A DNA stretch of 49,032 nucleotides from Sediminibacterium sp. C3 (GTDB lineage: Bacteria > Bacteroidota > Bacteroidia > Chitinophagales > Chitinophagaceae): contig NZ_KI669560.1 in assembly GCF_000508085.1 (NCBI RefSeq), positions 1,909,203-1,958,234 on the forward strand, read 5' to 3'. Numbering within the stretch: the first letter of the stretch is position 1; each line of letters begins with the position of its first letter. Position numbers and translations under genes: made by a program. Below the pieces are notes generated by a model. The model did no database searches and was not told the origin of the DNA. It saw only the letters and a program-made list of their open reading frames with translations. Below, piece after piece: positions 34,019-43,254 of this stretch.

Positions 34019-37000
34019 TTAGTTTTTTGGTCTGAAAGAACGAATGGGCGGTGCTGGTTCTTTTTTCAGTTCAATGCCCTGCGTTGGCATCAATCGCAAC
34101 GCTTCCTGAACCGCTTTTTCCAGTTGAGGATCGCGGCCTTCAATAATGGCTTTTGGATCATGAAATACTTCAATGTCCGGAGCAACGCCCTCGGCTTCTA
34201 CTGCCCATTTGCCATCCGTGTCAAAGAAACCACCACGAGGTGCAACCATTCTACCTCCGTCAATGAACGGAGGGGTATCCCAGGTACCTACCAATCCACC
34301 CCAGGTTCTGGTTCCCACCAATGGTCCCAGGTTCATCTTCTTGAACATATAGGGTAAAAGGTCTCCACCGGAACCCGCATTCTCGTTAATGATCATCACT
34401 TTAGGGCCCCAGATACCAGCCATTGGTGTGGTAGATACTTTATGTCCTTCCACACGGTTATTGAAATAGCCCTGCAGTTTACGACTCATAATATCAATCA
34501 TATAATCAGCTGCTGATCCTCCTCCATTGTTGCGCTCATCAATTACAGCGCCCTTTTTGTGTTGCTGAGAAAAATAGTAACGATTGAAATAAGTGTAACC
34601 CGGATCTCCTGTATTGGGAACATATACATAAGCTAGTTTGCCAACTGATAACTCGTCTACTTTTTTACGATTGCTTTCTACCCAATGTCTGGAACGCAAT
34701 CCGCCTTCATTGGCAATGGGAACAACGGTAATGGTTTGTGCCCCTTCCAAATTGGGGCTGTTGTTTACTTTGATCTTAATTTGTTTGTTGGCTGTTCCTT
34801 CGAACAAACTATATAAGTTCATGGAAGCATCCAGTTTTTTACCTTCTACTTCCAGTAAATAATCTCCCTCTTTTACTTTCATGCCGGGGCCGCTCAAAGG
34901 CGATTTTAATTCGGGGTTCCAGCTTTCACCTGTGTAGATTTTTTTAATGCGGAACAATCCATTTTCTACACTGTAGTCGGCACCCAATAAACCAACTGGG
35001 ATATTCGGTACGGAGGGATAATCACCGCCGCTAACATAGGAGTGACCTACCGATACTTCACCGCTCATGATGTCGATGATATAATTTAAATCGGAGCGAT
35101 GCTTCACGTGTTTAACCCATGGCTGGTACCATTCAAATACTTTATTCCAGGGTGCACCATGCACATTGTCTACGTATAAAAAGTCTCTCTGCAAACGCCA
35201 TCCTTCCTTAAAAATTTGTTCGGCTTCTTGTGAAGGATCAACATACACCCGCATGGCATCAGTGGCCAGTCTTCCTTCACCCGGTCTGGGTGCAGCTTGT
35301 GTGCCATTGATGAACCAACTGGCACCGGAGCGATAAAGAATACTTTTTCTATCGAAGCTGCTGACCACATTGCTGGCAGACTTAACAAACTCTGTGGGCT
35401 TCTGATCTTTCAATACATATTTCCATAAAACAGATCCCTGATTTTCGACCTCTTCCATTACAAATACACTACCTTCTGGTCCGGCCACCAATGCACTGTA
35501 ATTGCGCAAGGGTAGGGTGGCTGATAATATCCGCAGTTCCAATCCCTCAAAATCAATTTTTACATTAACCCCTGCACTGGCAGAAGGTTTTGCAGATTTA
35601 GCAGTGTCTGCAGGATTCTTCACCGGCTCATCATCGCTCTTGGGTTCAAACGGAGATGCTGCATCTTTATTCAATACTGCTACATACAAAGCTCTGTTTA
35701 CAGGATAGTTATAACTACTCATATCCAGCCATCCGGTAGCCAATCCGTAATCGGTACTAGCCAGGAAGTAAAGGTATTTACCTGACTCATCCCATTGCGG
35801 ATCAATGGCATCTGCCAGGTCATTGCTGATGTATTTGGTTTGTCCGGTTTCTACCTGATACACTTTCACCGCCTTGAACTGGTTGTCTTGTTGTTGTACA
35901 TAAGCAATCCACTTACTATCCGGAGACCATACTGGTTTCATGGTTCTGTTGGGGTGAGCGTATTTGTCGGTATCTACTTTTTTATAAGCACCCGTTTTTA
36001 AGTCGATCGTCCAGATGGTATAATCGGTATCTACAAATGCAATGGATTTGCTGTCGGGCGACCAGGCTGGAGTGAAGTAGAATTTCTTGTTCGGCATTTT
36101 GAAAGACTGTGCTGTCTGTAAGCCAAACTGATCCTTAACAACCAATTGGTATTCGCCACTTTCATCGGAGAACCAGGCAATTTTTTGACCATCCGGAGAC
36201 CATACCGGAGAGCGGTCAGCCGATGCGGTACTGTTGCTGATATTTTTCCAGTCTCCGTTTTCTTTGGGTACGGTAAATATTTCGCCTCTGCTTTCAAACA
36301 AAGCCCGCTTTCCGCTAGGAGATAGGCTGGCATTGATTAAGTTGGCACCAGTGATATTGTTCCAGCGAGGTCTGCCCCAGTTTAAGTCTGCTTTTACCGT
36401 AATATTGAGACGGCTGGTTTTTTGTGTAGCAATATCATAGCTATGCAAATAGCCGCCTTGTTCAAATATCAGTTTGTTGTTTGCTGCAGAAAGATTTTTG
36501 ATATCAAAATCCTTAAAGAAAGTAATCTGTTTTTGTGTCTTTGTTTTAGGATCATAGGACCAGATATTGTTGATATAATCCTGTTCAGATAAGAAATACA
36601 AAATGCCATTGTTCCATGTGGGGGCTGTATGTCTCTCCTTGTTTCCCTGAACGGTTTTGGTGGTTTCATAGTTCTTCATATTGAACAGCCAGATGGGTTG
36701 CGCCTGACCTCCTCTGTAATTCCGCCATTCCGGATCCCAGAAGCTGTAGGGCTGGTAAGCCATGGTAGATCCATCAGGGGAAAGACTGCCCACGAATCCA
36801 AAAGGCAATGGCAAGGCTTCCGGTGTTCCACCCTTTATATCTACTTTAAAAAACTTGGTGTTTACAGTAGGGTAGCCTGCTCTGCCAGAAGTAAAATAAA
36901 CCGATTGTCCATCGGGCATCCATCCCTGTACAATATCTGCACCCGGATGCCAGGTTAATCTCTTTGGGGCACCCCCATCAATGGGTACAATAAAGACGTC

Positions 37001-37276
37001 TGCATTGCCGTCGTACTGACCTGTGAATGCTACCCATTTACCGTCGGGACTAATTTTAGGAGAGGTTTCTGAACCAATGGCACTGGTTAATCTTCGGGCA
37101 TCGCCACCGTTATGATCAACTACCCATAAATCATCTGCGTGTACAAACACGATATGATCCTTACTGGCATTGGGTTGCCTTAATAACATGGTACCCTGCG
37201 CGATTAAAGTACCAGTAAATAGCAAGCCAAAACCTGCTATAAAAGCTCTTTTAAAAGAGAAGCTTTTCCGTTGCAT
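34019..37276 (-). CDS. tricorn-type protease, S41 family, secreted
   Basis: 1085 residues. A hydrophobic N-terminus (about 10-27, ending TLIAQ) suggests export. Residues about 35-530 hold WD40-like/PD40 beta-propeller repeats (for example SPDGKWVAFTG, WSPDGQKIAW, WSPDSKSIAF, WSPDSKWIAY). A PDZ-like domain (about 760-850) precedes the C-terminal S41 protease domain, whose nucleophile is S969 in NENAGSGGD. Tricorn proteases degrade peptides; the archaeal enzyme acts after the proteasome, while this secreted form more likely trims peptides in the periplasm. Length and layout match tricorn closely. It has no operon partner here. Confidence 0.93.
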   Translation of the reverse strand: MQRKSFSFKRAFIAGFGLLFTGTLIAQGTMLLRQPNASKDHIVFVHADDLWVVDHNGGDARRLTSAIGSETSPKISPDGKWVAFTGQYDGNADVFIVPIDGGAPKRLTWHPGADIVQGWMPDGQSVYFTSGRAGYPTVNTKFFKVDIKGGTPEALPLPFGFVGSLSPDGSTMAYQPYSFWDPEWRNYRGGQAQPIWLFNMKNYETTKTVQGNKERHTAPTWNNGILYFLSEQDYINNIWSYDPKTKTQKQITFFKDFDIKNLSAANNKLIFEQGGYLHSYDIATQKTSRLNITVKADLNWGRPRWNNITGANLINASLSPSGKRALFESRGEIFTVPKENGDWKNISNSTASADRSPVWSPDGQKIAWFSDESGEYQLVVKDQFGLQTAQSFKMPNKKFYFTPAWSPDSKSIAFVDTDYTIWTIDLKTGAYKKVDTDKYAHPNRTMKPVWSPDSKWIAYVQQQDNQFKAVKVYQVETGQTKYISNDLADAIDPQWDESGKYLYFLASTDYGLATGWLDMSSYNYPVNRALYVAVLNKDAASPFEPKSDDEPVKNPADTAKSAKPSASAGVNVKIDFEGLELRILSATLPLRNYSALVAGPEGSVFVMEEVENQGSVLWKYVLKDQKPTEFVKSASNVVSSFDRKSILYRSGASWFINGTQAAPRPGEGRLATDAMRVYVDPSQEAEQIFKEGWRLQRDFLYVDNVHGAPWNKVFEWYQPWVKHVKHRSDLNYIIDIMSGEVSVGHSYVSGGDYPSVPNIPVGLLGADYSVENGLFRIKKIYTGESWNPELKSPLSGPGMKVKEGDYLLEVEGKKLDASMNLYSLFEGTANKQIKIKVNNSPNLEGAQTITVVPIANEGGLRSRHWVESNRKKVDELSVGKLAYVYVPNTGDPGYTYFNRYYFSQQHKKGAVIDERNNGGGSAADYMIDIMSRKLQGYFNNRVEGHKVSTTPMAGIWGPKVMIINENAGSGGDLLPYMFKKMNLGPLVGTRTWGGLVGTWDTPPFIDGGRMVAPRGGFFDTDGKWAVEAEGVAPDIEVFHDPKAIIEGRDPQLEKAVQEALRLMPTQGIELKKEPAPPIRSFRPKN

Positions 37277-37334
37277 AGGAATTCATTTTTGGTATTGGAG
37301 AATAAGATACAATACCTGAATGAAGACTGCAAAT

Positions 37335-37365
37335 AAAAAACCCGACCTTTTTGGCAGGTCGGGTT
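37335..37365 (-). terminator. Rho-independent terminator after ndk
   Basis: On the minus strand AACCCGACCT (37365-37356) pairs with AGGTCGGGTT (37348-37339) across a seven-base loop, followed by a T run. It is 62 bases after the ndk stop and separates ndk from the tricorn gene. Confidence 0.9.
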
Positions 37366-37427
37366 CATTATTATTTTCGCAACAAAACATGCGATTGAAT
37401 TAAGCTATACAACTCAAATCAGTTAAA

Positions 37428-37844
37428 TTAGAATCTTTCTAACTTTGAGAAGAAGAAGTCAGCTTCAATAATTGCGTTCTCATCGCTATCACTTCCGTGA
37501 ACGGCGTTCTCACCTACAGAAGCTGCATATAATTTACGGATGGTTCCTTCCGCTGCCTGTGCAGGGTTAGTAGCACCAATAAGGGTTCTGAAATCAGCTA
37601 CTGCATTTTCCTTTTCCAAAACAGCTGCAACAATTGGGCCGCTGCTCATAAAATCAACCAATTCTCCGAAAAAAGGACGCTCTCTGTGAATATCATAAAA
37701 CAAACCAGCCTGCTCTTTGGTCAAGCGAGTCCATTTCATGGCTTTGATAGAAAAACCAGCTTTGATAATTTGATCTAAAATTGCACCAGTGTACCCTTTT
37801 TGGGTTGCATCTGGCTTAATCATGGTAAATGTTTGATTGCTCAT
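37428..37844 (-). CDS. ndk: nucleoside diphosphate kinase
   Basis: 138 residues from ATG 37844; the in-frame extension to 37880 crosses the promoter. It transfers the gamma-phosphate of ATP to NDPs through a phosphohistidine. [12 protein letters not shown] (6-17) and the active-site NAVHGSDS with H116 are diagnostic. It has its own promoter and terminator, so it is a single-gene transcript. Confidence 0.97.
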   Translation of the reverse strand: MSNQTFTMIKPDATQKGYTGAILDQIIKAGFSIKAMKWTRLTKEQAGLFYDIHRERPFFGELVDFMSSGPIVAAVLEKENAVADFRTLIGATNPAQAAEGTIRKLYAASVGENAVHGSDSDENAIIEADFFFSKLERF

Positions 37845-37861
37845 ATTGTTAAATTTCGGCG

Positions 37862-37869
37862 CAAAAGTA
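37862..37869 (-). promoter_or_regulatory. ndk: -7 promoter element of ndk
   Basis: The minus strand reads TACTTTTG followed by CGCC, an exact TAnnTTTG match 17 bases before the ndk ATG. No clear -33 TTG at the right distance. Confidence 0.55.
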
Positions 37870-37972
37870 AGGAATAGCAAGGGGTTGAACGGTAATCAAA
37901 CCCTAAAATTTCAATAAAATCCTCAAAATCTTTTGAGAGTCTAATGAAGAAACTGCATTTTTGCCCGATTAT

Positions 37973-38980
37973 ATGCAACTGATTAGTGAATTCTATCCTT
38001 TATTAAAAACACCCAGGAATATCGTTATCACTATGCATCAGAAGCCGGACGGCGATGCAATGGGATCTACACTGGGTTTGTATCATTTTCTCCACAACGG
38101 CGGACATCAGGTAACCGTAATTTCTCCAACCAACTGGGCCGATTTTCTGGATTGGATGCCTGGAGTGGACAAAGTCATCAATTTTGAAGCCAATAAAGAG
38201 AAATGCCTTTCCTTGCTGGATAAGGCTGAGATTCTATTTTGTCTGGACTTTAATATTTTTCACAGAACCAAGCACCTGGCGCCGCATCTGGCCAGTGCCA
38301 AAGCCATCAAGGTTTTGATTGATCACCATGAGCAACCCGATGAAGTCAATTTTCATTATGGCATCAGTGATACCGGTAAAAGCTCTACCTGTGAAATGGT
38401 GTATGATTTCATCATGGAAGCGGGTGGAAGAGACCAATTAACACAAGATATTGCCACCTGTATTTACACGGGTACCATGACAGATACGGGTTCATTCCGT
38501 TTCCCCGCCACCAAAGCCAGTGTGCATCGTATGATTGCAGAGCTAAAAGACACTGGATTTGATCATACAGCTGTTCACAATCATGTTTACGACAATTTCA
38601 TGGAAAGCCGATTGCGCTTTATTGGCTTTGCCTTGTTAAACAGAATGGAAGTTTTGTATGAATACAACACAGCAATCATGTATATTCACCAAGCAGATTT
38701 GCAGAAGTATCATATAAAAACAGGAGACACAGAGGGGCTGGTGAATTATCTGTTAACCATTAAAGGAATCCGCTTTGGAGCCATTGTAATTGACAGAACC
38801 GAAGAAAGAAAGTGGAGTTTCCGAAGTAAAGGAGGATTTGATGTAAACCAGTTCGCCAGAAAACATTTTGAAGGCGGCGGACACGCAAATGCTTCCGGTG
38901 GAAGAAGCGATGAATCTGTAGAAAAAACAGTAGAAAAATTTAAACAAGTAATTCAAGCGTATAAAACCCAACTACAATAA
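37973..38980 (+). CDS. nrnA: DHH/DHHA1 phosphoesterase, NrnA-type oligoribonuclease / pAp phosphatase
   Basis: 335 residues from ATG 37973; an in-frame TTG lies at 37961. DHH motifs for two manganese ions are HQKPDGDAMGS (22-32), LDFNIFH, and LIDHHEQPD. The C-terminal DHHA1 domain ends with GGHANASGG. NrnA degrades very short RNA (nano-RNA) and dephosphorylates 3'-phosphoadenosine 5'-phosphate. The next gene begins two bases after its stop, so both share a transcript. Confidence 0.9.
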   Translation: MQLISEFYPLLKTPRNIVITMHQKPDGDAMGSTLGLYHFLHNGGHQVTVISPTNWADFLDWMPGVDKVINFEANKEKCLSLLDKAEILFCLDFNIFHRTKHLAPHLASAKAIKVLIDHHEQPDEVNFHYGISDTGKSSTCEMVYDFIMEAGGRDQLTQDIATCIYTGTMTDTGSFRFPATKASVHRMIAELKDTGFDHTAVHNHVYDNFMESRLRFIGFALLNRMEVLYEYNTAIMYIHQADLQKYHIKTGDTEGLVNYLLTIKGIRFGAIVIDRTEERKWSFRSKGGFDVNQFARKHFEGGGHANASGGRSDESVEKTVEKFKQVIQAYKTQLQ

Positions 38981-38982
38981 AA

Positions 38983-39909
38983 ATGAGGAGAATTATCGTA
39001 CCGCTATTTTCAGCGGCTGTATTGTTTGCAAGTTGTAATCAATATGAAAAAACACCTACCGGTCTTGCCTATAAGATTGAAAAAGGTTCCAGTAAGGATT
39101 TATTAAAGCAAGGTCAGTTTGTAAAGATGCATGTTGAATACAAGCTTCCTGCAAAAGATTCCTTACTAAGCAGTTCATTTGGTAGAATCCCTGTTTATTT
39201 CATGGTGGATTCTGCACAGAAAGCCAAGCATAGCTTTATTGAAATCATTAATCAGTGTGCTCCTGGTGACAAAGTAGAATTTGTAATGAGTGTTGACTCC
39301 CTGAAGAAATTCGGTATGTTGGAGTACAACAATATCTTTAAGGAGAAAGATCAGATTAACGGAAGAGTAGAAGTGATGAAAGTATTTGCCACTCAGGAAC
39401 TAATGATGGCAGATTACAAGGCGGAAATGGAGAAGGAAAGAACCCGTGAAATCAAGGAATTGAAAGATCATATTGCTAAGAAGAATATCAAAGCTCAGGA
39501 ATTGCCTTCAGGCGTTTTTGTAGAAGTGGCAAGTGCCGGAGATGCAGCTGCTAAAGCTGATTCAGGTAAGCAGGTTTCTGTAATGTACAGAGGAACCTTC
39601 CTGGATGGTAAGAAATTCGATGGCAATATGGACACTGATTCTCCTAACAGACAACCCCTTGTGTTTGTGATTGGATCCGGTGGCGTTATCAGAGGATTGG
39701 AAGATGGACTAAAATCATTTGCCAAAGGTGGCAAGGGAAAAATCTTTATTCCTGCCATGTTGGGATATGGACCTAATGGAAGTGCTCCGGTAATTCCTCC
39801 ATATGCTGCACTGGTATTTGATGTTGAAGTGCTGGATGTTACAACTCCTGCACCTCAGCCAGCAGGTATGCCTGGTCAACCCGGACAGCCTGGTCAGCCA
39901 CAGAGATAA
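38983..39909 (+). CDS. FKBP-type peptidyl-prolyl isomerase, lipoprotein
   Basis: 308 residues. A lipoprotein signal with lipobox LFASC (lipidated C18) places it at a membrane facing the periplasm. Residues about 24-165 form an N-terminal FkpA-like region with a charged helix (KAEMEKERTREIKEL). The FKBP domain (about 175-285) has VSVMYRGTFLDGKKFD, GVIRGLEDGL and FIPAMLGYG. The tail is a low-complexity GQPGQPGQP stretch. It should assist folding of exported proteins. It is coupled to nrnA. Confidence 0.93.
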   Translation: MRRIIVPLFSAAVLFASCNQYEKTPTGLAYKIEKGSSKDLLKQGQFVKMHVEYKLPAKDSLLSSSFGRIPVYFMVDSAQKAKHSFIEIINQCAPGDKVEFVMSVDSLKKFGMLEYNNIFKEKDQINGRVEVMKVFATQELMMADYKAEMEKERTREIKELKDHIAKKNIKAQELPSGVFVEVASAGDAAAKADSGKQVSVMYRGTFLDGKKFDGNMDTDSPNRQPLVFVIGSGGVIRGLEDGLKSFAKGGKGKIFIPAMLGYGPNGSAPVIPPYAALVFDVEVLDVTTPAPQPAGMPGQPGQPGQPQR

Positions 39910-39929
39910 TAGGAATGATATTATAATAG

Positions 39930-39960
39930 AAAATGCCCTTCAGTTATTGAGGGGCATTTT
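39930..39960. terminator. bidirectional terminator between FKBP and folP
   Basis: AAAATGCCCTTCA (39930-39942) pairs with TGAGGGGCATTTT (39948-39960), 13 pairs with one T-G wobble, loop GTTAT. The T-rich side follows on the plus strand (TTTTGTTTT), and the folP stop lies immediately downstream. Confidence 0.88.
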
Positions 39961-39963
39961 GTT

Positions 39964-40791
39964 TTAGCCATAAACTTTCCCGAACAGCGTAATTGCCTGC
40001 ATGGCTTCTTTTACATCGTGTACCCTTAAGATATGAGTTTTGTTCATGAGCCCCATGGTATGTAATACAGTGGTTCCGTTCAATGACTCTTCGGGGGTAA
40101 TGCCCAGTGTTCTGTAAATGGTTGATTTTCTGGAAACGCCTAGCAGCAAGGGTTTCTGGAGAATCTGTAATGCGTTTAAATTTTTAATCAGGGCAAAATT
40201 ATCCTCAGGGATTTTTCCGAAACCAAAACCGGGATCAATAATAATATCCAGAATGCCGGCCTGTTGGCAGGCATCAATTCTTTCAATAAAATATTTCAGC
40301 AGGGCATCGGTAATATTTTCATAAGGCAATTTCTGGTGCATAGTCTCAAGCGTTCCGCTGCTATGCATACAGATATAGGGCACTTTCAGTTGAGCAACTG
40401 TTGGAAGCATTTCTTTAAAGTATCTGCCACCGCTGATATCATTTACCATATCTGCCCCGGTTGTAACAGCTGCTGCTGCAACTTCCGGATAATAAGTGTC
40501 TACTGAAATAAGTGTGGATGGAAAAGTTTTTTTCACCACTTCAATAACGGGGATTACCCTGTTTAATTCTTCTTGAACATCCACTATTTCACTATCGGGA
40601 CGGGTGCTTTGACCACCGATATCTAAAATGAAAGCTCCTTCCTGAACCATGGTGCCTGCTTTGATTAGGGCAGCTTCTATGGTGGCGGCCCTGCTCCCCC
40701 TGTAAAAAGAATCAGGGGTAGCATTGATAATTCCCATAACAACGGGTTGATCTATACTAAATAAACTTCCTTTGCTGTTTAGTGTGAACAT
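39964..40791 (-). CDS. folP: dihydropteroate synthase
   Basis: 275 residues, normal length. It condenses 7,8-dihydropterin pyrophosphate with p-aminobenzoate to dihydropteroate and is the sulfonamide target. Visible are VMGIINATPDSFYRG near the N-terminus, ILDIGGQSTRP, SVDTYYP, and DPGFGFGK. Its start overlaps the frame of DUF1599 only if the latter's long form is used; with the chosen start the two genes are divergent, 46 bases apart. Confidence 0.96.
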   Translation of the reverse strand: MFTLNSKGSLFSIDQPVVMGIINATPDSFYRGSRAATIEAALIKAGTMVQEGAFILDIGGQSTRPDSEIVDVQEELNRVIPVIEVVKKTFPSTLISVDTYYPEVAAAAVTTGADMVNDISGGRYFKEMLPTVAQLKVPYICMHSSGTLETMHQKLPYENITDALLKYFIERIDACQQAGILDIIIDPGFGFGKIPEDNFALIKNLNALQILQKPLLLGVSRKSTIYRTLGITPEESLNGTTVLHTMGLMNKTHILRVHDVKEAMQAITLFGKVYG

Positions 40792-40837
40792 AGCGGTGTT
40801 TCAATTAAATTGCAATCAATTCAAAGATATTCTTAAA

Positions 40838-41383
40838 ATGCAGGATACCAACAACCAATACTTTCAGGCTGTTCAAACAAGTAAAGACATTTTTATTAAG
40901 AAGACCAAAGATTATGGTACTGCCTGGAGGGTATTGAGAACCATTTCTGTAGTGGATCAGATTTTTATTAAAGCCCTGCGCATCAGAACCATTCAGGAAC
41001 TAAAAACCCAGAAAGTAGGAGACGATATTAAATCTGAATTCATGGGTATTCTGAATTACGCCATTATTGGATTGATTCAACTGGAATTGGGTAATCCAAC
41101 AGTGGAAGAGTTGCCGGTAGAAAGTACAGAGCAATTGTATCAGAAACAGGTTCAGTTTGCTATGGATACGATGCAATCAAAGAACCACGACTATGGCGAA
41201 GCCTGGAGAGATATGAGCCAGGAAAGTTTTGCCGATTTAATACTGATGAAATTACTGCGCATCAAACAGATTCTCCAAAACGACGGCAAGACCCTGATTA
41301 GTGAGGGAATTGATGCCAATTATGTTGACATCATCAATTATGCTGCTTTCGCCTTGATTCTGATTCAGGAAGGAAAACACTAA
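40838..41383 (+). CDS. DUF1599 protein with internal duplication
   Basis: 181 residues from ATG 40838; the longer frame to 40772 would run into folP. It contains two similar halves, each with the DYGxAWR signature: KTKDYGTAWRVL (about 21-32) and KNHDYGEAWRDM (about 119-130), each followed by LMK/IKALRIRTIQE-like helices. DUF1599 is linked to nucleotide-modification-associated domains, but the activity is not established. The three-base gap to the DoxX gene suggests co-transcription. Confidence 0.85.
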   Translation: MQDTNNQYFQAVQTSKDIFIKKTKDYGTAWRVLRTISVVDQIFIKALRIRTIQELKTQKVGDDIKSEFMGILNYAIIGLIQLELGNPTVEELPVESTEQLYQKQVQFAMDTMQSKNHDYGEAWRDMSQESFADLILMKLLRIKQILQNDGKTLISEGIDANYVDIINYAAFALILIQEGKH

Positions 41384-41386
41384 AAC

Positions 41387-42478
41387 ATGAAAAATTTGCT
41401 TTGGCTGATTCGTTGGTTTGTTGGACTGCTGTTTATTTTTTCCGGTCTCATTAAAGTGAATGATCCTATTGGACTCAGCTATAAAATGCAGGAATTCTTT
41501 GAAGTGTGGGGACTGCATGGCTTTAATGATTTTACCTTGTTTCTCTCCGTTGCCATGAACAGTTTTGAAGTGCTGGCCGGGGTTGCTATTATCATTGGCT
41601 GGAAAATGGAATGGTTTAGCTGGCTATTGTTATTGCTGATTATCTTCTTTACCTTTTTAACAGGCTATGCGCTTTTTTCAGGAAAGATTAAAACCTGCGG
41701 ATGTTTTGGGGATTGCATCCCATTAACCGCAGCCCAGTCTTTTTATAAAGACCTGATTTTGTTGGTACTGATTTTGTTCCTGGTGGTTTATCAGAAAAAA
41801 ATCAATGCATCCTTACCTGTTAGCTGGAGTATGGCCATTGTTGCTGCTTCGATGATTTTTTCTGTGATGGCGCAACTATATGTGTTGAAACACTTGCCCT
41901 GGGTAGATTGCCTTCCGTATAAAGTAGGCAATAATATTCTGAAGCAAATGGAAACACCGGCGGGTGCAACCAGCGATAGCATGCAAATTGTTTTTACGTA
42001 TCAAAAAAACGGAAAATCTGTTTCCTTTGATCAGGACCATTTTCCAGAAGATTTTGATGATAGCTACGAATATATAAGTCGCAAAGACGTTCTGGTAAAA
42101 AAAGGAAATGGATTAAAACCTGCCATTGTAGATTTTGCTTTAAAAACACTAAACGGTAGTGATACAACAGAAGCTGTTTTGCAAACAAAAGGAAAATACC
42201 TGATGGTGTTGGTAAAAGATGCCAGCAACCTGGATCAGTGGAAAGCCAGGCTTAACAGTTGGCTGAATGATTATCGATTATTGAATAAAAATATTCCGGT
42301 AATTTTTGTTTCTGCGGAAGGAACCAAAATACAGGAAGCATTTCCCGCATACACGGTCTTGAACTGTGACGCTACTGTGTTAAAGACTGCTGCAAGAGTT
42401 CAGCCAACATTGGTATTAATGGAAGGTGCCAACATACTTAAGAAACTAAGTTATCTGGATGCTGAAAAACTGCAATAG
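41387..42478 (+). CDS. DoxX-family membrane protein (BT_3928-like) with C-terminal thioredoxin-like region
   Basis: 363 residues. Four transmembrane helices lie in the first 180 residues (near 5-22, 52-70, 76-94, 118-135), with a fifth near 148-168. The conserved DoxX/MauE-like cysteine cluster CGCFGDC (104-110) is between helices. The C-terminal region (about 270-355) resembles a thioredoxin-like fold without a CxxC pair (LMVLVKDASNLDQWK). This is the BT_3928 family of Bacteroidota, whose function is not established; a redox or quinone-linked role is only inferred from MauE/DoxX. Confidence 0.85.
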   Translation: MKNLLWLIRWFVGLLFIFSGLIKVNDPIGLSYKMQEFFEVWGLHGFNDFTLFLSVAMNSFEVLAGVAIIIGWKMEWFSWLLLLLIIFFTFLTGYALFSGKIKTCGCFGDCIPLTAAQSFYKDLILLVLILFLVVYQKKINASLPVSWSMAIVAASMIFSVMAQLYVLKHLPWVDCLPYKVGNNILKQMETPAGATSDSMQIVFTYQKNGKSVSFDQDHFPEDFDDSYEYISRKDVLVKKGNGLKPAIVDFALKTLNGSDTTEAVLQTKGKYLMVLVKDASNLDQWKARLNSWLNDYRLLNKNIPVIFVSAEGTKIQEAFPAYTVLNCDATVLKTAARVQPTLVLMEGANILKKLSYLDAEKLQ

Positions 42479-42538
42479 CATCTTTCAATTTTGAAATTTG
42501 ACCCGTTTGACCGAACTTAGTGTAATATCAACACAATT

Positions 42539-42952
42539 ATGAATACAGTCAGACATATATTAAATAAAAAGGGGCCTTATTTCAATGGGGTGCCTTCTTC
42601 TTTAAAGGTAATTGAAGCACTTTCTTTAATGAAAGCAGAGAACCTGAGCTATGTAATTGTAAAAGATAGTGATCAGTTCAAGGGAATTATGACAGAGCGT
42701 GATTATGCGCAGAAAGTAGTTTTATTAAATAAGAATTCTACCGATACATCGGTTAGTGAAATCATGACCACGGGTTTGCCTTCTGTTTCATTGAATACCA
42801 CTGCAGAAGAATGCATGAAGCTGATGAATCAGCACAAAACCCGCTACCTGGTTGTGTTTGAAGATTTTGATTTCAGAGGGATTGTAACCATTCACGATTT
42901 AATGCGGGATAGCCTGGAAGCAGGAGATGAATTCTCTGAACCGGTTTATTAA
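42539..42952 (+). CDS. CBS-domain-pair protein
   Basis: 137 residues made almost entirely of two CBS motifs (about 10-65 and 72-130), with recognisable MTERDYAQKV and GIVTIHDLM ends. CBS pairs bind adenine nucleotides and regulate other proteins; this one stands alone without a catalytic domain. It converges on the DciA gene with the stop codons adjacent (42952 and 42953). Confidence 0.9.
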   Translation: MNTVRHILNKKGPYFNGVPSSLKVIEALSLMKAENLSYVIVKDSDQFKGIMTERDYAQKVVLLNKNSTDTSVSEIMTTGLPSVSLNTTAEECMKLMNQHKTRYLVVFEDFDFRGIVTIHDLMRDSLEAGDEFSEPVY

Positions 42953-43234
42953 TTATTGAATAATTACTTCTTCAATAACTTCTTCCCCAAAAGCTTCATT
43001 CACTCTTGCTATGATTTGTGGTTTTTGGAAATTCAGCTCATTTTTTAATGGACCGATAGGGGTATGTATGAAGAGCTTTTTTTGAATGATCTGAATTTTT
43101 TCTGTGTACTTGGCAACAGTCTTTCCCATTAGTTGTTCCCAGATATCCTCAATTTGAGCAGAGCGTATGCCTTTTTTCAGGTGATTCAGTCCCTTCAATT
43201 GTTTAAATGCATCCCCAATTTTTACTTCTCCCAT
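42953..43234 (-). CDS. DUF721/DciA-like protein
   Basis: 93 residues, the DUF721 family whose studied members (DciA) help load the replicative helicase DnaB in bacteria without DnaC. The segments IEDIWEQLMGKTVAKYTEKI and FIHTPIGPLKNEL are typical. It follows recF by 20 bases on the same strand; DUF721 next to recF in this phylum fits a replication/repair role. Function here is inferred. Confidence 0.82.
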   Translation of the reverse strand: MGEVKIGDAFKQLKGLNHLKKGIRSAQIEDIWEQLMGKTVAKYTEKIQIIQKKLFIHTPIGPLKNELNFQKPQIIARVNEAFGEEVIEEVIIQ

Positions 43235-43254
43235 AATATAAAGTTAAGTCTAAA

